DNA from: Prevotella sp.
GTDB lineage: Bacteria > Bacteroidota > Bacteroidia > Bacteroidales > Bacteroidaceae
Direction: 5' to 3'
Assembly: GCA_017474925.1 (NCBI GenBank)
Contig: JAFVGN010000006.1
Coordinates: forward strand, 1 to 55,078
Length of the DNA stretch: 55,078 bases
The position numbers and the translations under genes were made by a program. A model generated the notes under the pieces. It was not told the origin of the DNA. It searched no databases and saw only the letters and a program-made list of their open reading frames with translations. Within the stretch, counting starts at the first letter, position 1; every line of letters begins with the position of its first letter. Below are positions 1 through 7,960 of the stretch, one piece after another.

Positions 1-2
1 AG

Positions 3-62
3 ATTCTCGGTTACATTGTCAGCACGCTCCTTGGAGCGGCTGGTGGAGCGACCTTGATGTAA
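3..62 (+). CDS. C-terminal end of a small Gly-rich hydrophobic protein (partial)
   Basis: An open frame enters from the left edge and stops with TAA at 60-62. The visible 19 residues are hydrophobic and Gly/Ala-rich, ending GAAGGATLM. This resembles the tail of a very short membrane-associated protein of the kind found beside HU-like genes in Bacteroidales ('smalltalk'-type), but too little is visible to name it. A similar tail, ending NGATLM, occurs near 44068. Confidence 0.3.
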   Translation: MLGYIVSTLLGAAGGATLM

Positions 63-126
63 GGCTGACGGCTGATGGCTGATGTCGGAAGGCTGATGGC
101 TGATGTTTGATGTCTGATGGTTGACG
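63..126. repeat. Low-complexity GCTGATG-type repeat
   Basis: The spacer after the partial gene consists of degenerate reiterations of GGCTGATG / GCTGATGT (for example GGCTGATGGCTGATG occurs twice). No gene is proposed here. The next small gene starts about 30 bases downstream. Confidence 0.55.
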
Positions 127-153
127 TCAGATGTGGTGCTAGGAAAAGATGCT

Positions 154-369
154 ATGGAAAACATGCGCTTTAAAATCTCTCAGTATGCCTGTGCGGTGCT
201 GCTCATCGTGAGCAGCATCGCATTGGTGGCTTATCAGGTGGTCACGATTGACGACGTGGCGGGCGGTCTGCTCTACTACGTCGCACAGTCGTTCCTCCTG
301 GCTGGTTCCATTTTCGGACTGGACCAATACATCCGTGTCATTAAGAAACACAATTCTAATTCCCCATGA
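154..369 (+). CDS. Small two-helix membrane protein, unknown function
   Basis: Encodes 71 residues. Two hydrophobic stretches (about residues 10-30 and 37-57) are followed by a basic C-terminus (YIRVIKKH), which suggests a small inner-membrane hairpin protein. I place the start at the ATG at 154 because an AGGAAAAG purine tract lies just upstream; an in-frame ATG at 163 is also possible, while a TTG at 121 has no such signal. No family is recognised. It follows a low-complexity spacer and ends just before an IS1380 relic on the opposite strand, so it sits in a rearranged stretch. Confidence 0.45.
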   Translation: MENMRFKISQYACAVLLIVSSIALVAYQVVTIDDVAGGLLYYVAQSFLLAGSIFGLDQYIRVIKKHNSNSP

Positions 370-374
370 TCTTC

Positions 375-557
375 CTCGCTGTACTGATAGCCTATCAACT
401 TACTGCGAAGTCCCAGGTGGGAGTCGATTACAGAGGAAAGAATACGGTCAAATCTGTCCAAAACGAAAAATATTCCACCAAAAGCGCTGATTTTCTCAGA
501 TTTTTGTTGTACTTTTGCCATGTCATTGATGATTTTGCTTGTCTTGATTTGCAGCAC
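375..557 (-). pseudogene. IS1380-family transposase, N-terminal relic (relic 1)
   Basis: On the minus strand an ATG at 521 opens about 49 residues that match the start of Bacteroides-type IS1380 transposases: MAKVQQKSEKISAFGGIFF, then LSSVIDSHLGLRSK and IGYQYSE. After YQYSE (about 375) the family similarity stops and the remaining ~400 residues are absent. Upstream of the ATG, 522-557 is transposon leader, nearly identical to 4835-4870. The homology ends at GCAGCACT, without the element's terminal repeat. Recognition of the family is from memory of its N-terminus. Confidence 0.75.
510..517 (+). promoter_or_regulatory. Candidate -7 promoter motif TACTTTTG inside IS relic 1
   Basis: TACTTTTG fits the Bacteroidetes -7 consensus TAnnTTTG and reads toward the DUF418 gene that starts at 639. 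It lies antisense to the transposase N-terminus, just before its start codon. The same position in relic 3 carries TATCTTTG, reading toward the M13 peptidase. Use as a promoter is inferred. Confidence 0.4.
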
Positions 558-638
558 TGAAGCATCCATCCGTCACTTACTATTCCCGTCGGCATTTCGA
601 CAAGCCTTTCCATTTTGAACTCTCACAGACGAATTAAG

Positions 639-1760
639 ATGTATAAATCCCGCAAACTCCCCAACACCAGAATCGATGTGGCTGATGCCCTGCGAGGCAT
701 CGCTGTGGCAGGTATCATCCTGTATCACTCCGTAGAGCACTTCAACATCTTCACGCAAGAGCCGATAGTCCATCCGCTGGCGAGTGACCAGACGGTAGCG
801 GATGTACTGGCATGGCTGCTCTCAGGCAAGATGTACGGCATCTTCGCGATGCTCTTCGGACTGAGTTTCTTCATCATGAACGACAACCAGCAGCAGAAGG
901 GCAAGAACTTCTCCTTACGTTTTGCCTGGCGCATGTGCCTGTTGTTCGGCTTCGGCATTGTCAACGTGGCTTTCTACGATGGCGACATCCTGATGCTCTA
1001 TGCCTGCTACGGTCTGCTACTCATCCCGATTAGTTATTTGCCGTCGAAGTGGGTGTGGTGTATTATTGCCTTATTAGCTATACAGCCTGTGGAACTCTTC
1101 TGCCTGCTGACAGGCTATGAGATTGACCATACCAGATTCTACGAGATATCTGGCATCATCAATGCCGCTCATGAACATGGTACGTTCTGGGAGAACACAC
1201 TCACCAACCTGCAATATGGTTTTGAAGTGAATCTGCGCTTCAACATCTTCAGCGGACGACTGACACAGTTACTCTGCCTCTTCATCCTCGGCATGCAGTT
1301 GGGGCGTCAGAGGCTCTTTTACAATGAGGGGAGACATCTGAAGATCTGGCATAACATTCTCTTTTGCTCTGCTATCGTAGTCCTAGCGTTGAGTTTCGTG
1401 GATTTAGGTGAACTTGACTCCTGGTTGAAGCCTATTTACAGCCTTATCATACTGTTGATGATCGTCTCGGCAATAGTTTCTGCCTGGTACGCTTTCGAGG
1501 GTGTTCGGCGTGTGCTTCATCACCTCTGTATCTTCGGTCGCATGAGTCTTACCAACTATCTGCTCCAGTCCGTCATCGGCTGTGCCATCTTCTGCGGCTA
1601 TGGCCTTGCCTGTTATCGCTATTTGGGTGTTACCTATGCCGTCATTGTGGGATGTGGAATGGTCGTTTGTCAATATCTCTTTGCCCGTTATTGGTTCAGC
1701 AACCATCCTCGCGGACCGTTAGAGGGCCTTTGGAGAAAACTGACATGGATTAATTTTTAA
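639..1760 (+). CDS. DUF418 (YeiB-type) integral membrane protein
   Basis: Encodes 373 residues. The N-terminus has the family's RIDVADALRGIAVAGIIL start. Eight or more hydrophobic segments follow. The C-terminal third is the DUF418 domain proper, with GRMSLTNYLLQS and the closing YWFSNHPRGPLEGLWRKLTW. Members are inner-membrane proteins of uncertain function, possibly acyl-transfer or transport. I choose ATG 639; an in-frame TTG lies at 615. The gene sits between two pieces of the same IS left end (to 557, and from 1774) and its stop is followed directly by half of a dispersed palindrome. That arrangement suggests it arrived, or was re-sited, during IS-related rearrangement. Confidence 0.85.
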   Translation: MYKSRKLPNTRIDVADALRGIAVAGIILYHSVEHFNIFTQEPIVHPLASDQTVADVLAWLLSGKMYGIFAMLFGLSFFIMNDNQQQKGKNFSLRFAWRMCLLFGFGIVNVAFYDGDILMLYACYGLLLIPISYLPSKWVWCIIALLAIQPVELFCLLTGYEIDHTRFYEISGIINAAHEHGTFWENTLTNLQYGFEVNLRFNIFSGRLTQLLCLFILGMQLGRQRLFYNEGRHLKIWHNILFCSAIVVLALSFVDLGELDSWLKPIYSLIILLMIVSAIVSAWYAFEGVRRVLHHLCIFGRMSLTNYLLQSVIGCAIFCGYGLACYRYLGVTYAVIVGCGMVVCQYLFARYWFSNHPRGPLEGLWRKLTWINF

Positions 1761-1773
1761 CCTCTGTGTCCCC

Positions 1774-1811
1774 TATAAAGAAAGTTAAATTAAAGTGCTG
1801 CGGAATTTAGG
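1774..1811 (-). mobile_element. IS1380-family terminal end (relic 2)
   Basis: Read on the minus strand this is CCTAAATTCCGCAGCACTTT followed by ATTTAACTTTCTTTATA. It matches the outer end of the longer relic at 4753-5000 with few differences. It is an IS left end reduced to its terminal repeat and about 20 further bases. The outer end overlaps the last codons of the MATE gene and supplies its TAA. The inner edge abuts CCTCTGTGTCC, half of the palindrome found at 3563, 4722 and 7087. Confidence 0.65.
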
Positions 1812-3519
1812 TCCATACTATAGTCGTTACATTCATGGAGAACATGTAGCGGTAGGTGGCAGAGCGGGCGCCTACTGATGCGGCATCCATACCATTGTGT
1901 ACCGGGTCGTAGGGACGGCCGCAGTCTTTGATGGTCATCTGGACCCCGTCGTCTAACTCGCAGAGCGTGATGTCAAGATATTTAAGATGACGACTTCTAC
2001 GCTCCCGTGCATTGTTTAAGAGCGCCAGGATAGTAGAGTACATCTTAGAACTCAATTCGTCGCTCATCTCGCAGATGACGGCAAATAACTTGATCATCTT
2101 CTTCATCTCTTCAAGATTATGTTGCTCGTAATCTATCGAACATTCGAACTTAATACACGAAGGCATCTTATCGACCAACGAGAACTTGGTATAGAACGGG
2201 TACTTGAGGTGCTTCCTGTAGCCGTAGGCCAGGCTGGCCACAAGGATAGGCACACCACCCACAATCAATCCCAGCCACATGGCATCGGCACTGACCTTCG
2301 AAAGGCCAAGCATACTCAGATAGGCTATGATACCCATGGCGAATACCAGCACAATCTTGGCCGCTACGTGACCTGCCAGTTGCAGTACGACTGTGGCATA
2401 CACCGCTACCGCACAGAAGCAGAAGTAGTAGATGCCAAAGCAGGTGAATACCCTGCGGGCCAGGGCGAGGTCGATACCGTCGAGCCCAAAACACCACAGG
2501 AAGAACTGCGGCACAGCCACCATTAACAGCAGTAGCACACCGTAGAATCTTACCAGTATGCTGGCAGTAATATTCATGATGCGCCGCAGTCCGTAGATGT
2601 CGCCGGTAGCACGCATGTAGGTGACGAGCGAGACGCCAGCCATAGTGAGTCCCAAAACAACCGAGAACGTGGCCGACTGTATCTGCAGACATACATCAAA
2701 GAGCGTCAGCCCATCGTGTCCTGCCACTTTCAGTACCAATGCGTTGCCCAGCAGCATAAAGGCATTTACCACGATAAAAAATACGTTGAAGCCGAAGCCA
2801 TGCTTGAGGTTATCGCCGATGATGGCACCCAGGTCGCCCTGCGGCCGCACCAATCTGAACTGGCTCTTGCCCTTAAGGAAATGGGGCGATATGAGCGCGA
2901 GATTGATGAGACTCGAAATGACCGTACCCCATGCCGCACCGCTGATGCCCATGCCGAGAACACCGATGAAAAGGATGTCGAGCACCACATTGGCCGCACT
3001 GCCCGTAGCCACGGCTCGGGTGGCTAACTGCGGAACTCCCTCTTGCGTTGCAAAGTCGTTGAACGTGTTGTTTAGCGGCAGGATGAGCAGGTAAATGACG
3101 ATCACCTGTAGGTACTCGCGGGCATAGGCTGCGCTCTCGGGTCTGCCGGTCAGCCCCGAAGAGATACTGTCGAGGTTTAACCAGATGCCTAACGCCGCTA
3201 ATACCGCCACCATCACCGCCGAGGCCAAAGCCGCCGTGTATATACGGTTGGCCTTGTCGCGGTTGCCCTTGGCCAGCTGACCTGCTGCAAGCACTGCGCC
3301 GCCGCGTTCACATATCATCGTCAGCACGCTCACTGCATTGACTATAGGTAGCGCTACACTCACTGCGATGAAAGCATCGTTGCCCAACAGGTTGCTCGAG
3401 AAAAGCCCATCTACCAGCGTCGCTATGAGCGGTGCCAATGCTGTAAGCGTAACGCTCACCAGTGTTAGCCGGTAAGCCTTGTCGATAAGATAGCTGTTAC
3501 GAAAATTGCTAATATTCAT
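1807..3519 (-). CDS. MATE-family efflux transporter with C-terminal histidine-kinase-type ATPase-like domain
   Basis: Encodes 570 residues. Residues ~1-440 are a MATE-type transporter with about twelve membrane segments; such proteins export drugs or metabolites by Na+ or H+ antiport. The remaining ~125 residues are soluble and resemble an anti-sigma-factor-type HATPase: an N-box-like ILALLNNARE, then TIKDCGRPYDPV (DxGxPFDP motif), then a GARSATYRYMF segment at the G2 position. The fusion is unusual, and the Asp/Gly pattern is only partly canonical. I start at ATG 3519; an in-frame ATG at 3570 lies in a dispersed palindrome. The stop codon falls in an IS1380 end, so the original C-terminus may be longer. 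Confidence 0.8.
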   Translation of the reverse strand: MNISNFRNSYLIDKAYRLTLVSVTLTALAPLIATLVDGLFSSNLLGNDAFIAVSVALPIVNAVSVLTMICERGGAVLAAGQLAKGNRDKANRIYTAALASAVMVAVLAALGIWLNLDSISSGLTGRPESAAYAREYLQVIVIYLLILPLNNTFNDFATQEGVPQLATRAVATGSAANVVLDILFIGVLGMGISGAAWGTVISSLINLALISPHFLKGKSQFRLVRPQGDLGAIIGDNLKHGFGFNVFFIVVNAFMLLGNALVLKVAGHDGLTLFDVCLQIQSATFSVVLGLTMAGVSLVTYMRATGDIYGLRRIMNITASILVRFYGVLLLLMVAVPQFFLWCFGLDGIDLALARRVFTCFGIYYFCFCAVAVYATVVLQLAGHVAAKIVLVFAMGIIAYLSMLGLSKVSADAMWLGLIVGGVPILVASLAYGYRKHLKYPFYTKFSLVDKMPSCIKFECSIDYEQHNLEEMKKMIKLFAVICEMSDELSSKMYSTILALLNNARERRSRHLKYLDITLCELDDGVQMTIKDCGRPYDPVHNGMDAASVGARSATYRYMFSMNVTTIVWT

Positions 3520-3562
3520 AGTTGCGATTGTTTTGTTTGACTGTTTTACAGCACCTTCTTCC

Positions 3563-3593
3563 AGGAACACAGCGGGACAGACCCTCTGTGTCC
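3563..3593. repeat. Dispersed palindrome, copy 1 (GGAACACAG...CTGTGTCC)
   Basis: GGAACACAGCGGG, a short loop, then CCCTCTGTGTCC form a hairpin of about 12 pairs. Near-identical copies lie at 4722-4752 and 7087-7122, and a half copy at 1761-1771. This one lies between two tandem minus-strand genes and may act as a terminator or processing site. Confidence 0.75.
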
Positions 3594-3610
3594 TGAAGTC
3601 CCTGTGACCT

Positions 3611-4591
3611 CTAAAATTTACTCATTATCAGCTCGAAAGCGTAAATACTATAGAAAATGCCGATAAGGAACAGCAGGATGGTGATGACGAAGGGGATAAA
3701 CGACACCAATACGCGCCAGACGGTGTTAACGAAACCGTAGCCCGTCAGCTGCTTAATGGCGAAGAGGGCCATCAGCAACGACAGCAGATTGTAGTTGACT
3801 TCAGTCCGAGGACTGAAGCACAAGAGAGAAGGCAGGATGTTGAAGATAAGCAGCATGTTGATGATATAGACCATCGCCACGAAACACTCGGAGAAGCGGA
3901 GGTCGGGCGTAGCAGGTCCGTGACGGAACAACAGCCAGAGCGGCACGGAGAAGAGCATCAGGAAGATCAGCTCCGTCACCGCACCATGCTTCTCGCACCA
4001 CTCAAAGGCTACGTCAACGAGCGAGTGGGCTTTCTTCTTGGTCTCCGCTTTCGCCTCGTTTTGTTCCTTGGCCTCTTCGGTGGGCTTCTCCTCTACCTTC
4101 CCTCTGGATTCCTTTTCCTGCGCCTTGTGGGTCTCGATGGCATGATTGAAGGGGGTAAACCAGGATTTCTGGATTTCCGAATACTCATTCTCGTACTTCT
4201 CGGCACGGTTGATGCCCTGGATGTTCAGCCCCGTATCCACCAGAATCGAGAGTGTGCAGAGCAGGAAGAACATCTTGAACGGCGGGAAATAGGCCATCTG
4301 CATGCCTGAGAGATAGTCGCGGATCATGTAGCCAGGACGCAGCATGAGGTCACGGATAGAGCGGAACATACCTCGATTGCCCACACCCCAGACATCAAGA
4401 AACAGCAACAGGGCGTTCTTGAACGAGTAGCGCCCTATCCTTGCTGACTGTCCGCAACAGGGACAGTAGTTTCCCTGAAACTCCAGTCCACAGGTATGAC
4501 AGCGATGATGCCCTTCCGTCATCTTCGGTATCAGCGAGGGGCGCTGTTGCCACTCACAAAACGCTCTCCATTTTTCTGAAATATTATTCAT
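3611..4591 (-). CDS. DUF3667 membrane protein with N-terminal zinc ribbon
   Basis: Encodes 326 residues. Residues ~30-50 hold a zinc ribbon (CHTCGLEFQGNYCPCCGQ), followed by the DUF3667 signature RYSFKNALLLFLDVW, LRPGYMIRDYLSG and YFPPFKMFFLL. A charged Glu/Lys-rich linker (~150-190) precedes three or four C-terminal membrane helices. The family is common in Bacteroidetes and its function is unknown. The gene is on the same strand as the MATE gene, but a palindromic repeat separates them, so co-transcription is uncertain. Confidence 0.88.
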   Translation of the reverse strand: MNNISEKWRAFCEWQQRPSLIPKMTEGHHRCHTCGLEFQGNYCPCCGQSARIGRYSFKNALLLFLDVWGVGNRGMFRSIRDLMLRPGYMIRDYLSGMQMAYFPPFKMFFLLCTLSILVDTGLNIQGINRAEKYENEYSEIQKSWFTPFNHAIETHKAQEKESRGKVEEKPTEEAKEQNEAKAETKKKAHSLVDVAFEWCEKHGAVTELIFLMLFSVPLWLLFRHGPATPDLRFSECFVAMVYIINMLLIFNILPSLLCFSPRTEVNYNLLSLLMALFAIKQLTGYGFVNTVWRVLVSFIPFVITILLFLIGIFYSIYAFELIMSKF

Positions 4592-4721
4592 CTACACAAA
4601 TAATGCTTCAATCGACTGCAAAAATAGATAATATTTTCGAAAGGAACAAATAAATAAGCGTTTTTTCTTTGCGTTCTGCATTTCCGGGAACACTAGGGAC
4701 AGGTCAGCGTTTCACTCCTAA

Positions 4722-4752
4722 AGGAACACAGCGGGACAGACCCTCTGTGTCC
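4722..4752. repeat. Dispersed palindrome, copy 2
   Basis: Same hairpin as at 3563-3593. Its right edge coincides with the inner truncation of IS1380 relic 3: transposase similarity begins at 4753. A looser partial copy (GGGAACACTAGGGACAGG) lies at about 4685-4703. The rest of the 410-base gap (4592-5001) is IS relic. Confidence 0.75.
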
Positions 4753-5000
4753 GAATAGAGTCGAATTTGTCCAAAACGAAAAATATTCCACAAAAAGCGG
4801 TGATTTTCTCAGATTTTAGTTGTATCTTTGCCATGTCATTGATGATTTTGCTTGTCTTGATTTGCAGCACTAAGGTAAGTGAAAAATCTGACATGGCCAA
4901 ATCCTGAGCCGCTCGGCTCTGCCGCTTGCCACAGCAAGAACTTTTTGTTGCTCAGGTACTTATAAAGAAAGTTAAACTAAAGTGCTGCGGAATCTAGGAT
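4753..5000 (-). mobile_element. IS1380-family left end with transposase N-terminus (relic 3)
   Basis: The minus strand reads from the outer end CCTAGATTCCGCAGCACTTT through a ~130-base leader containing GCAGCACT again. It continues into an ATG at 4834 encoding MAKIQLKSEKITAFCGIFF and VLDKFDSI, 27 residues in all, and then stops at a dispersed palindrome. This is the most complete of three copies of the same IS end and shows that relics 1 and 2 are its inner and outer parts. The outer end lies two bases before the ATG of the M13 peptidase gene. Confidence 0.75.
4823..4830 (+). promoter_or_regulatory. Candidate -7 promoter motif TATCTTTG inside IS relic 3
   Basis: TATCTTTG fits TAnnTTTG and reads toward the M13 peptidase gene at 5002. 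No better motif is seen between here and the gene. If used, the leader would be about 165 nt and consist of antisense IS sequence. Confidence 0.4.
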
Positions 5001-5001
5001 A

Positions 5002-7068
5002 ATGAAAAAGATATTTCGATTTCTGATGCTGTTGACTCTGCCGATGATGCTGGGTCTGACATCGTGTTCCGACAAGGACGATAGTGAAGAACCGGCGAAA
5101 GCAAGCACCGGCATTAACATTAACAACCTCGACACGTCGGTTCGGCCTGCCGATGATTTCTACCAGTATGCCAACGGCGGCTGGATGGCAAACAATCCGC
5201 TGCCCCCTGCCTACTCGCGCTACGGCACCTTAGATAAGCTGACGGAGGAGAACACTACGCGCATCAAGGCAATTTTAGACGGCATGCAGAACGCCAGCTT
5301 TTCCAGTGGTTCGACGGAACAGAAACTCTGCGACCTCTATCGTCTGGCCATGGACACCAATCGCCGCAACGCAGAAGGCGTGCAGCCCCTGATGGGACTC
5401 ATCCAGCAACTGGAGCAGGCCACCACCAACGAGGAGCTGTTCCAGATTCACCTGCAGCTGGCACCGCAGGGCTACGCGGGATTTATGAATATATCCCTGG
5501 GGGCCGACGAGAAGAACGCCACGCAGAACATACTGAATGTGAAGCAGGGCGGAACAACGCTCGAGCAGAAAGAATACTACCTGGACACCGACGCAGAAAT
5601 GACCAAAATCCGAGAAGCATACAAGCAGGAAATCGTCAAGATGATGCAGCTCTTCGGATTCAGCGAGGAGCAGGCCACGCAGAAGATGAAGAACATCCTC
5701 CGCCTGGAAACCGAGCTGGCCAAGGTGAGCCGCTCGGAAACCGAACTGCGCGACCCTGAGGCTAATTACAACAAGATGACCCTCACTCAGTTTCAGGCCG
5801 CCTACCCTAACCTGCAGTTAGAGAAGGTGATGAACGCGAGTGGCGTGCAGTCGGCCTACATACAGGAACTTGTCGTGGGGCAGCCGGAGTTCTTCGCCGG
5901 TGCCGACAAGCTCATCGCCTCGATGACCGTCGACGAATACCGCGACTATATGGAATGGAGACATATAAAAATCGCTGCCCCGTACCTCGATGACACAACC
6001 GAGGCTACCTATTTCGACTTCTTCGGCAAGGTGCTGTCGGGCCGCCAGGAGGATTACCCCCTATGGCAGCGCGTCATGAATCAGATGGAGAATCTCATGG
6101 GCGAGGCATTAGGAAAACTCTACGTAGAAAAGTATTTCCCCGCCGCAGCCAAGGAGCGCATGCTCCAGCTGACAAAAAACTTGCAAGCGGCCCTCAGCGA
6201 GCGCTTCGATGCCCAGGACTGGATGAGCGCAGCCACCAAGGCCAAGGCCAAAGACAAGCTGGAAGCATTCATCATCAAGGTGGGCTATCCCGACAAATGG
6301 ACGGACATAAGTGCCTTAAACATCAACGCCGAGAAATCGTACTACGAGAACATGGTGTCGTGCCTCCGCTTCCGGTGCGCCTATGATATAGAGCATAAAG
6401 CAGGCAAGCCCGTGGACCGCACCGATTGGGCCATGACCCCGCAGACGGTGAACGCCTACTACAACCCTACTACTAACGAGATTTGCTTCCCCGCTGGCAT
6501 CCTGCAACCGCCCTTCTTCGACATGGAGGCCGACGACGCCTTCAACTACGGCGGCATTGGCGTGGTCATTGGCCACGAGATGACCCACGGCTTCGATGAC
6601 CAGGGTCACCTGTACGACAAGGACGGTAACCTGAAGAGCTGGTGGACGCCGGAAGACGAAGCGAAGTTCAAGGAAAAGGCTGATATGTTTGCCGCCTTCT
6701 TCGACGCCATCCTCGTGCTGCCCGACCTCCATGCCAACGGACGCATGACCCTGGGCGAGAACCTGGCCGACCATGGCGGACTGCAGGTGTCATGGACCGC
6801 CTATAAGAAAGCCACGAAGAACCAGCCGCTGCCCACCGTCGACGGCCTCACGGCCGACCAGCGTTTCTTCCTGGCCAATGCCGGTGTCTGGGCACAGAAC
6901 ATCACCGAGGCGGAGATACGCCGCCTCACCATCGTCGACGTCCACTCCTTGGCTCGCTGGCGTGTGAACGGAGCTTTCCCACACATCGACGCCTGGTACG
7001 AGACCTACGACGTGAAGGATGGTGACAAACTCTATATCCCTAAGTCTCAGCGTCTGAATCTCTGGTAA
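5002..7068 (+). CDS. M13-family zinc metallopeptidase lipoprotein (PepO/neprilysin type)
   Basis: Encodes 688 residues. The signal peptide ends in a lipobox (LGLTSC, Cys22), so the enzyme is probably lipid-anchored in the periplasm or at the outer membrane. The N-terminal M13 domain begins near PADDFYQYANGGWM. The peptidase domain has the zinc motif HEMTH at 525-529, and ENLADHGG at 586-593 supplies the third zinc ligand Glu586. The family's C-terminus is complete (ARWRVNGAFPHIDAWYET, final NLW). Such enzymes cleave oligopeptides. The gene stands alone. Its upstream region is an IS1380 relic, so its present promoter may be IS-derived. Confidence 0.95.
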   Translation: MKKIFRFLMLLTLPMMLGLTSCSDKDDSEEPAKASTGININNLDTSVRPADDFYQYANGGWMANNPLPPAYSRYGTLDKLTEENTTRIKAILDGMQNASFSSGSTEQKLCDLYRLAMDTNRRNAEGVQPLMGLIQQLEQATTNEELFQIHLQLAPQGYAGFMNISLGADEKNATQNILNVKQGGTTLEQKEYYLDTDAEMTKIREAYKQEIVKMMQLFGFSEEQATQKMKNILRLETELAKVSRSETELRDPEANYNKMTLTQFQAAYPNLQLEKVMNASGVQSAYIQELVVGQPEFFAGADKLIASMTVDEYRDYMEWRHIKIAAPYLDDTTEATYFDFFGKVLSGRQEDYPLWQRVMNQMENLMGEALGKLYVEKYFPAAAKERMLQLTKNLQAALSERFDAQDWMSAATKAKAKDKLEAFIIKVGYPDKWTDISALNINAEKSYYENMVSCLRFRCAYDIEHKAGKPVDRTDWAMTPQTVNAYYNPTTNEICFPAGILQPPFFDMEADDAFNYGGIGVVIGHEMTHGFDDQGHLYDKDGNLKSWWTPEDEAKFKEKADMFAAFFDAILVLPDLHANGRMTLGENLADHGGLQVSWTAYKKATKNQPLPTVDGLTADQRFFLANAGVWAQNITEAEIRRLTIVDVHSLARWRVNGAFPHIDAWYETYDVKDGDKLYIPKSQRLNLW

Positions 7069-7086
7069 AAGATGACAATACAAGTG

Positions 7087-7122
7087 ACTGGAACACAGAG
7101 GGACAGACCCTCTGTGTCCAGT
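7087..7122. repeat. Dispersed palindrome, copy 3, between convergent genes
   Basis: ACTGGAACACAGAGGG, loop ACAGA, CCCTCTGTGTCCAGT: the best-paired copy of the family, with a stem of about 15. It lies between the stops of the M13 gene (plus) and the DUF3836 gene (minus), where it could terminate both transcripts. Confidence 0.75.
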
Positions 7123-7137
7123 TCCGCATGATAGTTC

Positions 7138-7683
7138 TCACTTCATAGCGTAGAGTAGGGGCTGGTCGTTGACGACCACTTGGCTGACGAGACGGAAGGG
7201 GGACGAGGTGTCGTCGCGGTGGTAGTAGGTGATGTAGTTGACGGCATCGTCCAGGTAGAGGGCATAGACCATTCTTTCCTGAGGCTGCTCGAAGCGGTGG
7301 GTCTCGTGGTTGTAGCGGCTGTACTCGGCACAATAGCTGTCGCCGGTCAGGGTGTAGTTGAGGCGGGCGACGCACAGCCAGCTGTTCTGCTCGTTGCTCC
7401 AGCGGTAGGTGACGCGGCTGGACAGCATGTCGTCGGGCGTGTAGGTGTACTCGTGCTTCAGGCTGGGCTTGAGGGTGACTTCGCCCTGGGGAGTGCTGAC
7501 CTTCTGATAGGTGTACATCGTGGTGATGTTGCCTTGGGTCCGCTCGGCATGATAGACGAGGTTGCCACTGGTCTGGTTGATGACTTTCTCATAGACATTG
7601 TCGATGGTCTTTGAGGTGATGACTTGTGAATTGGCGCTCATGGCTGCCATGCACATCGTGATTGCAAATACTAACTTTTTCAT
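7138..7683 (-). CDS. DUF3836 secreted protein
   Basis: Encodes 181 residues with a short signal peptide (cleavage likely after SANS). The mature part is a repetitive, Tyr-rich beta-structure (YERTQ/YTYQKV/HEYTYTP/YRWSNEQNSW units) resembling the DUF3836 family of Bacteroides and Prevotella, which has no known function. It is probably periplasmic or surface-exposed. The gene is alone and convergent with the M13 gene. The 277 bases upstream hold no other gene. Confidence 0.8.
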   Translation of the reverse strand: MKKLVFAITMCMAAMSANSQVITSKTIDNVYEKVINQTSGNLVYHAERTQGNITTMYTYQKVSTPQGEVTLKPSLKHEYTYTPDDMLSSRVTYRWSNEQNSWLCVARLNYTLTGDSYCAEYSRYNHETHRFEQPQERMVYALYLDDAVNYITYYHRDDTSSPFRLVSQVVVNDQPLLYAMK

Positions 7684-7896
7684 TGTCGTAGGGTGTTTAA
7701 ATGAATGTTTTTTTTATTCCTTAGACGCAAGGGATGTCGGTTTTACTACACGCCAAACCAAATTTTTTTTTCTGGGTGCAGCGGAACAACCCGGTTTCGC
7801 TTATATAACAGGCTGTGAAAGCAAAAGGTGACTTTCCTATACCTTAATTTATTTTAAAGGTGGGAGGCAACGGCACCGTAATTGGGGAAAGTTTTG

Positions 7897-7904
7897 TACC
7901 TTTG
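7897..7904 (+). promoter_or_regulatory. Promoter -7 motif TACCTTTG for the lipoprotein gene
   Basis: A perfect TAnnTTTG lies 57 bases before the ATG at 7961, followed by an AT-rich leader ending in a poly-A run directly before the start codon, typical of Bacteroidetes translation initiation. Confidence 0.6.
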
Positions 7905-7960
7905 TCGCCATAATTTTATTTCTCATCATTATTTAGTAAATAATTAACTAACAAAAAAAA

